From the NCBI GenBank assembly GCA_027943335.1, contig BSBK01001113.1, positions 124,001-188,000 of the forward strand: a stretch of 64,000 nt of DNA, written 5' to 3'. A program made the translations under genes and the position numbers. Shown here in pieces: positions 55,831 through 64,000 of this stretch. How positions within the stretch are numbered: the stretch's first letter is position 1; the number at the start of each line of letters is the position of its first letter. The notes beneath the pieces were generated by a model that saw nothing but the letters and a program-made list of their open reading frames with translations, made no database searches and had not been told where the DNA came from. Source of the DNA: Chamaecyparis obtusa. Its lineage: Eukaryota > Streptophyta > Pinopsida > Cupressales > Cupressaceae.

Positions 55831-56221
55831 GGGCCCATTTGTTTGCTAGAATTAGACTGGAATTGGAATTGTTTATGGAATTGACATTTTTTATGTTTGT
55901 GTTCAAAACATGAAACTGGAATAGGGATTTGTTAATTCTTGTTAATTCCCATTTACCCCCAAACCTAGTGTTTGAATCTTCCAACCAAATAGCTAAAATT
56001 GGAAAATCAATTCCAATTCCACTTAAGGAATTGGGGGTAATTTTTTTTATAATATTTTGAAATCTATATGCAAACAACATTTTCCATCTTCTCCTTATGA
56101 ATTCTAGGTGAACCAAACATTCAAGCCATATTCCAAAAACCATATCTACAACTTCAAGAATTGTCAAATGCTAGAATTTGACAATTCTAACATTATTTAT
56201 TTCCAGCAACCAAACGAACCC
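55831..56221. mobile_element. Tourist-like MITE, 391 bp
   Basis: Left end GGGCCCATTTGTTTGCTAGA; right end on the reverse strand GGGTTCGTTTGGTTGCTGGA. These match at 16 of the first 21 bases and have the G-rich, TTTGGTTG-type start usual in PIF/Harbinger MITEs. TTA lies on both sides (55828-55830 and 56222-56224), the standard 3-bp target. The interior is AT-rich, with inverted AATTCCAATTCC motifs and no transposase. The open minus frame across it is incidental. Confidence 0.82.
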
Positions 56222-56224
56222 TTA

Positions 56225-56662
56225 TATTTAAATTATTATACAATATTTTATATTAACACACTAATAATTAAATTTTAAATTACAAATATTATGTCATTTT
56301 CATCAAATAACACAATTATATTAAATTATATTAATTTTTAAAAAAATTACAATAAATATATTAACTTTGTTATTTATAATAATAATTTGCAAAGTTATAA
56401 AAAATAATTATATATTATCTTGTAAATTTTAGAAGGAGATAATTAATAAATAGTTTAAAATAATTAATATTTTAGCAAAATTTCAACAATGAGATACTTA
56501 ATGAAAGAAAATATAATTATATATAGAAAATATAATTTAATCTATATAAAAAAGACTATTAAATAAAATTTTACAAATAAATGATTCAATTCTTCGTATT
56601 AAATAATAAAATTAAAATATTGATACAAAATTTATATTGAAATATTTTTAGGTTTAATAGCT
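56225..56662. other. AT-rich spacer
   Basis: Very AT-rich; nothing recognised. Confidence 0.6.
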
Positions 56663-56865
56663 AAAAGATATTTTAGACTACATGACACTTGTTTCGGAGT
56701 GAATCTGCTTGATGTGACTGTGAATCTAGGCAACATGGCTATTTCATGCATCTGCTTTGTGGAGGAGTTATTCTCCTCCACGCGGTTTGCCTCTCTCTCC
56801 TCTACACTTCATTAATTTTCACAGTGTTTAGTTGTTCATTTATTGCTGTACTGGTTTATTGTCCC

Positions 56866-57120
56866 ATGGAGCCTAAATCTGATGGCATGGATATTAATTG
56901 CCCTAACCTTGGGTTTTCTGCTAGTCCACCACCTCAAACTGCTAATCTACCCCCTAAAACTAATAATCTGCCCCCTAAGAAATCCTTTGCGGAAACTGTT
57001 GCCAGTCTAGTACCTCTAAAAGGAAAGGTAGACCTATTGGCTCTAAGAACAAATAGAAGAATGGAGATCTTAATGCTCCCCCTACTAGCTCTGATAACCC
57101 TTCTTCATCATGAAGTGCAT
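56866..57120 (+). pseudogene. LINE ORF1 remnant with internal deletion
   Basis: It begins MEPKSDGMDINCPNLGFSAS and has a Pro-rich stretch with PPKKSFAETVAS, an ORF1 N-terminus. Within about 20 codons another frame reads KRKGRPIGSKNK, the basic C-terminal motif usual at the end of plant LINE ORF1, followed by a stop. The RNA-binding and zinc-knuckle middle, normally several hundred residues, is missing. Confidence 0.7.
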
Positions 57121-60100
57121 CTCTTGGAACATTAGAGACCTTGAGTCTCCTGATAGGAAGTTTATTATTAAAAGGTTTTTGATGTGCCATAAGAATACCA
57201 ATTTTCTCATGCTGCAAGAGCTAAAGGCAGTTGATTTTTTACTTAATTCTGCTCTTGATTGTATATGGAAAGATGCTACTAAAATTTACACTAACCACTC
57301 AAAAGGAAAGGGTGGAGCTGCTTTGCTCATCAACCCTTGTTGGGAAAGATATATCCAATACACTAGTATCTCTCCTTGTAATCATGTAGCCTAGGCTATA
57401 ATTGATTTTAAAGGATCCTCATTTGGTGTTTGCTCTTTATATGCCCCTAATGACTCTAAGGAAAGGATTTCTCTTTGGGATTGGTTACGTGATCTCTCTA
57501 ATATCCCCTGGATTATGGCTGGGGACTTCAACATGGTTGAAAACCATGATGACAAGATTGGGGGTATACTCTTTGAGTGGAAACACCCAGAGAAACCCCA
57601 TTGGGATCACCTTAAACAACATATGAATCTCTTTGATCCCCTTGAAGGCCTTAAATCTGAGACTTCTGGTCTCTAGTTTACCTGGTGTAACTTCCAGTAA
57701 GGGCCTAACCAGATTTACTCTAGACTTGACCAATTTTATGTTGACTCTAATCATTTCTCCTTCTCCCCCAATCATCAAAACTCTCCTATCTTTGGCACCC
57801 CTTCTACCCTCTCCAATCACCTCCCCATCATAACTAATATTAACCTTAGGAACTCTATTGATTTTTGTAATCCCTATAATAAAAAGTTTATTCTCAATTC
57901 CTCCCTACTAAAGGATCAGGATGCTCTTACCACCATCAGAATGGTTAGGTCTTTCAACTTGTTTACTCAATTCCCCTCCTAGACTGCTCATTGGAATATG
58001 AATGTTACCTCCTGGAAAAAAGTTCTTCAAACCTTAGGCCAGAAGAAGGCTAAGGATTATAGATCTTAGGAGAACCCCCTTAATGATCGGCTTCACATTG
58101 CTGAATGGGAAGTCCAATTGAATCCCACCTCCCCTGATCTTATTGAAAATGTTTCTCAAGCCAAGGATTCCCTGAGGAAGCATCAACAAGTCAAAGTTAG
58201 GGGTGCCTTCATTAGAGCTCGCAACCATTGGCTTCAATATGGTGATAAAGGATCCAAACTCTTCTTCAACCTCTTTAAACAAAAATAGAGTAGAGAAAGG
58301 ATTGATAGGATTGTTGTTGAAGATAAAGAACTTCTCAACATTAATGATATTACTGATGCTTTTGAAAGGTTTTATAAAATGATGTTTACTTCGGAGGATA
58401 ATGATGCCTCTAAAGTTATTAGGGACAAATGCAAAGGTATAATTCCTAATAGGATCTTTGATGTAGATGTCCTCTTGCTCAAATCCAGGGTCTCCCTCCA
58501 AGAAATTACTAATGCCATTATTGTGCTTAAAGATAATAAAGCCCTTGGCCCTGATGGCCTTCCTGCTGAATTCTACAAGGCTAATATTGTTTCGATTGCT
58601 AAAGATCTTTATGACCTCTACTCTTAAGCCTTTGACTTGGGTACCCTTGGGAATTCCATCAATATGGGCATTGTTAAACTTGTCCCAAAAGATGGGGATA
58701 AAGCTCTCATTAAAAACTAGTGCCCTATCACGCTCCTCAATGTCTCCTATAAGATTCTTGCTAAAGTCCTTGCTTCTCGTCTTGTGAATATCCTCCCCAA
58801 ATTTATTTGCTCCACCAAAACTGGCTTCATCAAGGGGAGATATATCCTAGAAAACCTCATTACCTGCTGGGAAACTATAGAATGGGCCAAATTCTCCAAC
58901 CAAAATGTTGACATGTTTCTCCTTGATTTTGAAAAATCTTATGACATAGTTGAATGGGATTTCATCCTCACCATGCTCAAGGCATTTGGCTTCCCTGATG
59001 AATTCTGCATATATGTCAAAGTCCTCCTTAGAGACACCTCTACCATAATTGAAGTTAATGGGAATCTCTCTCAACCTATCCCCCTTTCCCGTTCCATTAG
59101 GCAAGGATGCCCTCTTGCCCATGCCCTCTTTGTGATTGCCTCGGATGCTTTGTTTTAACTTCTCAGAGATGATACTCTGTCTCCTAAAGTTCAGGGCATT
59201 ACTCTTCTTGATGATTCTGAGCTTCTTAATATTCAGTTTGCTGATGACACGTCGCTCTTTCTTGAGCTCTCTAATCATAATATTCATTGCCTTGCTCAAA
59301 AGCTTGATATCTTTGGGAAAGCTTCATGTGCCCTCATCTCCAAATCCAAATCCATCCTTCTTGTGTGGGATGAGGAACCCTCGGGCTGGCTTCATCAGTC
59401 TAGATTCTCCTGGGGTGGTCCTCACAAAATTGTTCGATACTTGGGTATTCCCTTCTCCATCTCCCCCTCCCTTCAGGATATGTGGCTTTGGATTAAGGAA
59501 AGAATTAGTAAGAAACTTAATAAATGGGATAATAGAGTGCTATCCCTTTCTGGAAGGATCCAAGTTTGTCAAAAGATCCTCTCTTCATACAACATATACT
59601 ACTCATTTGCTTGGATGTTTAGTAATTATAAGGTGTTTGAAATACAAAAGGTTGTCAGAAGGTTCCTTTGGTCTAATGGGAAAGGAAAAAGAAAGGCCCA
59701 TGCTATCAAATGGAGCTGGTGCCATGTTGACAAGAAGCTCGGAGGGTTGGGTTTGAAAGATCTCAGGCAGCAAGGGATTTCCCTTGCTACTAAATGGATC
59801 TTCGAGGCCCTTGATGGTCAGGAACCTTGGAAGGTGTTGATAAGGAATAATATTCAATCTGGTGTCCCCAAACATGACAAAACTTCAAAAAATCTCCCCT
59901 TTAGTGATCTTGTTGCTAGTTCCTTTCCTGTCTCTGTCCAGGGTACTTGGGTCTTCAAATCTATTTGGAGGGCTTGGGAACATGTGTGTCGATACATCTA
60001 TAACTCTAGGTTTGATAATAGCAAATCTCTACATGGTGAACGTTCAATTTGGTGGAACCTCCACCACAATGGTAAGCCTCTTGCCTTAACCCAAGGTTGT

Positions 60101-60850
60101 TCTGCTAGATACAGGCATAGTAAAGGGATTAAGTGTTTTATGGACATCTTGGATAATAACAACCTTATAAGCTGGCAAACTATTAGTAGTAATTTTGATC
60201 TCCCTGACTCTCACAAAAGAACTTTCAACATGGTTAAGAATGCTTGTGCCCCTCTTAATCTTCCCCATAGTATTGATGTGGACTCCCACAGGTACCTCTC
60301 CTTCCGATGGGATGATGGATCCCTCCTCCCTAAAGTTAAAGATGAAGACATTTATAAGGTCCTTAATGGTGACTCCTCGATTCTGGACCACCTTAATTCC
60401 ATCTGGTATGTTAATATTAACCCCCCTGATTGGCAGAAAACTTTAGAAATTTTTGGAAGTCCCCCATTCCCCCCAAGATTAAATGCTTCAAATGGTAGCG
60501 CATGCTGGATAGACTGACTATTAGAGATCAACAAGGGGGCTTTGATACTTGTCTTGTTTGTAAAATGCATGAGAGCATGAGGCACATTTTCTTTGATTGT
60601 TCTTTTGTTAGGGAAGTGTGGATGCTATTTGGAATTTCCAAACTGAACATGCTTGTACTTTTGATATCATTACTGGATCTATTCTTGGTCTCAAAAAAGA
60701 TGCTAACCTTTTCTGGCATATCCTTTCTTCTTACATCCTTTGGTTTATTTGGAAATTTAGAAATGAGAAAAAATTTCAAGGTAATGGCAGAGTTCTTACT
60801 GGGTTTCCTAGAAAACTCATACGTTTTAAAATTATTTCGTAGGTTTGCTG
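57110..60850 (+). pseudogene. LINE ORF2: endonuclease and reverse transcriptase
   Basis: Endonuclease: MKCISWNIRDLESPDRKFII, then LQELKA, SLYAPNDSKERISLW, MAGDFNMVE, and SNHLPI near the end (N, E, D and H catalytic landmarks; the usual SDH reads SNH). Reverse transcriptase: DNKALGPDGLPAEFY, CPITLLNVSYKILAKVLASR, KTGFIKGRYILENL, LLDFEKSYDIVEW, SIRQGCPLAHALF, catalytic FADDTSLF near 59240. A thumb region, then zf-RVT (MLDRLTIRDQQGG, CLVCKMHESMRHIFFDCSF). The main frame holds to about 60480; two frameshifts follow (about 60480 and 60645). Stops lie at 57392, 57674, 57695, 57978 and 58067 among others. No RNase H domain follows. Confidence 0.92.
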
Positions 60851-61326
60851 TGTGATGCGGCTAGAGAAGGAGATGCTGCAAAGATTTCTCCATGATGACC
60901 ATGCCACCATGTTTATCTATGAAATGAAAATGGCTTTGAATGGGCCAACATTGTGAACTATCAGGCTGCCTTTGATGATGCTCTTAAAAAGCTGCTTAAG
61001 GAAATCAGGGATACTAGAGGGCCCTATTTTGATAAACTTGAATTATTCGCTCATGTCTTCGAAAGGAAGAATGTTGTGTGGATGGAGGGTGCTCAAGGAT
61101 GGACCTCTTGTGTTGAAGACTATAATGAAGTTTTGCTCTGACTGTTATTGGCTCCTTTTTGGTGTTTATACTCTCAATAACTGTTATCTACTATGATGAT
61201 TTGTCCTACTTTGTAATAGTTATTTTGATGTGAACTTGGTGGGTTGAGGCTCCCCTTACCCACTCCTCCTTTTGTACTTCTCCTTTTTTGATCAATCGAT
61301 ATATAATTAAAAAAAAAGACATTTTA

Positions 61327-62276
61327 AAATATTACAAGTCTTTCTAAATTATTATTTAATTACTATTTAGATTTTGATATAACTTGACTTTTTATTTAAT
61401 TCATTCTACTTAATTTTTAATTTAAACATAAGCTTGAAATTTATTTTAATATTTTGTGTCTTTCTTCACATAATAATTAAAAATTATTGGAATTAGTTTA
61501 CATTTTAAATTTGTGATTTAATTTGTAAATTTTCTCTCTTTCTATAAAACTATATCCCTATTGCAAATATACCATCAGCTTGTATGTTAAAAATTTATAA
61601 AATTATTATAAATTTTACTATTTCAATAAAATACAAAAGAATACATTATCAAAATTCACTTCTTTCAGTTTTATTTTTCCAAACTGATATGATTGATGAT
61701 CTCATAGCAACTTCTCCCTAATTTAAAACCTTTTTCATTTTGGAAACCACTGATTTCTTTTCAATAATGACTAATAGTTGTGTAGATATCTTGTCAAATT
61801 GAAAGGAATGAGATAGAATTAAAATTAAAAAATAATATAAATAAATGAAAGATATATAATTATTTGATTAATGTATCTATAATTAATTTATAGATTTTTT
61901 TTAATAAAAAAGATCTAATTTTATGATTTGTTATTTAAACTGTTTACCAATAAAATTATATTATGTTTAAAAGAGAGAGAGAGAGAGGGAGAGATCTAGA
62001 GGGAGCTATAACAATCAAAACAGATAGACATAAAGTGGGAAAGAGAGAAAAATAAACTGGCAGTGTCCACTAGGCACCGTGTCTGTGAACTCTTTAACAC
62101 ACAACACGAGGAAAATTTTACCCGTAACTCTTTTGTTTGTTTATTTTTTGGGCACTTAAATACAGTTAGGTAGCCATTAGATTTAATGGTCTCTTCGTTG
62201 CGAGGTTTCTCTTTTGGGTGAATTTCCATCCTAGAAGTTCTCTTGGAAACATCGTTACGACGGAGGGGCTTTAGCG
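61327..62276. other. Intergenic and promoter region of the lectin kinase
   Basis: 61330-61960 is AT-rich and featureless. A GA run lies at 61972-61995 (GAGAGAGAGAGAGGGAGAGA), a common 5' promoter or UTR element in plants. From 62030 to 62276 composition becomes gene-like upstream of the lectin-kinase start. Confidence 0.55.
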
Positions 62277-62457
62277 ATGGGAAATATATGCTTAAGCTTG
62301 CTTTTTGCAGTTACCCTGTTCACTCAGCTCAAGAGTAATGGTGGTGCTAGAGATACTATTTCCTCAGGTGCCTCCCTTAGTAGAAATCAGACAATAATCT
62401 CAAAAAAAGGCACATTTGAGTTGGGGTTCTTCATCCCAAATGGAAGCAACTGGTATA
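62277..62457 (+). pseudogene. G-type lectin S-receptor-like kinase, first 60 codons
   Basis: Such receptors bind mannose-like or pathogen ligands outside the cell and signal through a Ser/Thr kinase. The start MGNICLSLLFAVTLFTQLKS is a good signal peptide with a hydrophobic core. Then comes ARDTISSGASLSRNQTIISK and GTFELGFFIPNGSNWY, the opening of the bulb-type lectin domain (DTIS-G-L-NQTIIS, FELGFF, NWY). After TGGTATA the frame enters the LTR of Copia-3, where the partner sequence (usually IGIWY) should follow. Nothing before the insertion is damaged, so the gene may have been intact until it occurred. The rest would lie beyond the window. Confidence 0.85.
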
Positions 62458-62723
62458 TGTTAGATGTGAAGGCCAACAGACAATCTATTTTCTTATGTAT
62501 TTTATTATGACCCTTCGGTTCTACAAACCTTTCATTGTATTCATCTAGAGCCTTTATATATTGGCTGATCCTGTTCATTTGTAATTAACTTTTGAGATAT
62601 AATACAATACTCTGCAGTCTGGATGTAGCCACAATTTGTGGTGAACCAGGACAAATCACGTCTTTGTGTTTGCTATTTAGTTTTTAAATCTGATGTATAT
62701 TTTTCTCCATTTTCAATCCTTTC
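62458..62723 (+). repeat. Copia-3 5' LTR
   Basis: Contains CCTTTATATATTGGC (TATA) and AATACAATACTCTGCAGTCT. Ends CTTTCA two bases before TGGTATCAGAGC. Confidence 0.88.
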
Positions 62724-62725
62724 AA

Positions 62726-62737
62726 TTGGTATCAGAG
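62726..62737 (+). other. Copia-3 primer binding site
   Basis: TGGTATCAGAGC, initiator tRNA-Met type. Confidence 0.88.
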
Positions 62738-62781
62738 CACAGGCTGTGCAGGTTGGAAATCGGGGTTGAATTTCTGGAGAG

Positions 62782-64000
62782 ATGGAGGATTCAAAAATAG
62801 AGAAATTCGCAGGCAAAAACTTCAGCCTATGGAAAGTGCAGATGTGTTCTTTGTTGATCAAGCAAGAACTTGAAATCACAATAGATGGAAAAGCTAATAA
62901 ACCAGCAGTGATGTCGGATGAATATTGGAAGAAAATTGATGATAAAGCAATGACATCAATTTTTATTTCGCTGTCACAAAATGTTTTGTTTAATGTCTAC
63001 AATGAAAAGACAACAAAAGAAGTTTGGGGTAAACTTCAGAGCACATACGAAATGGCATTGGCTGCGAACAAAATCTTCATTATGAAGAAGCTTTATAAGC
63101 TCAAAATGAAGGAAGGAACTACAATGTCGAATCATGTGAATGATTTGAACACTTTATTGTGTCAAGCAACCTCGGTTGGAATGACTCAAGATGATGAAGC
63201 CAAAGCTATCATCTTATTATGTTCTTTACTGGATAGCTGGGATCCCGTAGTTACAGCGGTTAGCATTGCTAATTCCTCAAAGAAGCTAGTCTATGATGAT
63301 GTGGTTGCTACTTTACTTAGTGAAGATATGAGAAGAAGTAACAAAGACACCCCAGCCGGTGATGCTCTTACCATGGTTAGCACCAAAAGAAGGGGAAGAA
63401 GCCAGCATAGAAACAATAATAATAACCACAATTACAATCAAAGGAAATCAAGATCACCCAATCGATCAAAGTCAAGAGGAAGAAATGGAGAGTGCTAGTT
63501 TTGTGGCAAACTAGGCCACTCAAAATGAAATTGTAGATTCTACAAGAAAGCACAAGAAAAAGTGAGGAATTGTGAAGCTAATACAACCTATGGAGTAGAT
63601 GAAGCTACTCTAGTTCTTTCTACAAGCGACTCAAAATTAGATTCTTGGGTGATAGATTCCAGAGCCTCCTTCCATGCTACTTCATGTACAGATTATTTTA
63701 AAAATGATTAAGAAGGTGAATTTGGAGAAGTATTTTTGGGTGACAATAAAGCACGTAAAATCATTGGGAAAGGTGAAGTTCTTTTGCATCTAGAAGGTGG
63801 AGCAAAATTGTTGCTCAAAGATGTTAGACATGTTCCTCAATTAAAGAGGAATTTAATTTCAGTCAGCCAACTATATATCCAAGGATTTAAAATAGAACTC
63901 ATGGATACTTGGAAAATAGTCAAAGGTTCATTGGCTATTGCAAAAGGAGAGAAGATCGGTAGCCTCTATATTTTGAAACCAATCAATGAGGTGGGAGCTG
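62782..64000 (+). pseudogene. Copia-3 gag and start of pol, with three stops
   Basis: Start MEDSKIEKFAGKNFSLWKVQ (copia gag), then FNVYNEKTTKEVWGKLQSTY, MKKLYKLKMKEGTTMSNHVN and VATLLSEDMRRSN, then an Arg-Ser-Asn-rich linker. Zinc knuckle region CxFCGKLGHSKxNC: both x positions are stop codons (63496-63498 TAG, 63526-63528 TGA) where Trp is usual. The protease reads WVIDSRASFHAT, with Arg replacing the Gly of the active-site DSGA, and another stop (TAA near 63710) follows. The frame continues as KDVRHVPQLKRNLISVSQL to the window edge. Inactive despite being otherwise well preserved. Confidence 0.9.

Larger units (their letters stand above)
56676..61317 (+). mobile_element. LINE (plant L1-type) retrotransposon, decayed
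   Basis: About 4.6 kb with ORF1 remnants, endonuclease, reverse transcriptase, zf-RVT, and an A-run at about 61309-61317. A possible TSD, AAAAGAYATTTTA, flanks it (56663-56675 and 61314-61326, one mismatch). Being A-rich, it overlaps the tail and is not decisive. The 5' end is estimated from that repeat. Confidence 0.85.
62458..64000 (+). mobile_element. Copia-3: 5' part of a copia element, continues past the window
   Basis: 5' LTR 62458-62723 (266 bp, TGTTAGATGTGAAGGCC to AATCCTTTCA), PBS, gag and protease. Only the left side of the insertion is in view; the last five flanking bases, GTATA, should reappear after the 3' LTR. Its LTR shares blocks with the minus-strand LTR at 14478-14747. Confidence 0.9.

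Noticed and set aside
55814..56167. 117-codon minus-strand ORF
   Set aside because: It overlaps the MITE almost exactly and has no domain; a chance frame in a repeat.
56663..61326. A firm LINE target-site duplication (AAAAGAYATTTTA)
   Set aside because: Kept only as a possibility: it has a mismatch, is A-rich and overlaps the poly(A) tail, so it could be chance.

Overview
The window reads as plant nuclear DNA from a large, repeat-rich genome. It is AT-rich and has spliced gene fragments with GT/AG borders. The retrotransposons are of plant type: Ty1/copia, Ty3/gypsy chromovirus and plant LINEs. The host genes are plant-typical as well: EXO70, a G-type lectin receptor kinase and HSP101. A seed plant is clear. 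A gymnosperm would fit the repeat load, but that is a guess. No complete, intact host gene is visible. The longest intact coding region is the pol ORF of a copia element (19312-22611).

Layout. 1-4641 is a block of gene fragments on the + strand: a probable DCD-domain protein, an EXO70 exocyst subunit and a Trm5-like tRNA methyltransferase. It abuts a truncated PARP-type gene on the minus strand (4721-5325). 5330-14480 is mostly AT-rich intergenic DNA with weak coding remnants, the 3' end of a LINE (10798-11730) and an unrecognised decayed ORF (12056-12943). 14478-17510 holds two copia scraps in opposite orientation and a solo LTR of 899 bp with a perfect 5-bp target-site duplication (TSD). 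18055-23009 is a complete young copia element (Copia-1). It is followed by a minus-strand HSP101/ClpB 3' fragment (23447-24026) and about 5.6 kb of intergenic DNA. 29623-32825 is a second, shorter copy of the first gene-fragment block, followed by a large AT microsatellite and a class-3 lipase exon (minus).

35018-41730 is an older copia element (Copia-2). Its LTRs carry three stacked hairpins, and its pol is interrupted by a 994-bp DNA transposon. 43507-55341 is a chromovirus array of the form LTR-internal-LTR-internal-LTR that shares one outer TSD. 55831-56221 is a Tourist-like MITE. 56676-61317 is a decayed LINE. 62277-62457 is the start of a G-type lectin receptor kinase, cut by a third copia element (Copia-3) that runs off the window end.

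Most of the window is nested and tandem transposon insertion, followed by decay. Target-site duplications, PBS sites (all with TGGTATCAGAGC, complementary to the initiator tRNA-Met 3' end), frame arithmetic and copy-to-copy comparison allow the order of events to be read. I found no complete new multi-gene system. The most unusual objects are the tandem chromovirus array, whose premature stops are all explained by C-to-T change; the hairpin-stacked copia LTR; the duplicated three-gene fragment block that has made an in-frame chimeric ORF; and the hairpin-ended DNA element inside Copia-2.
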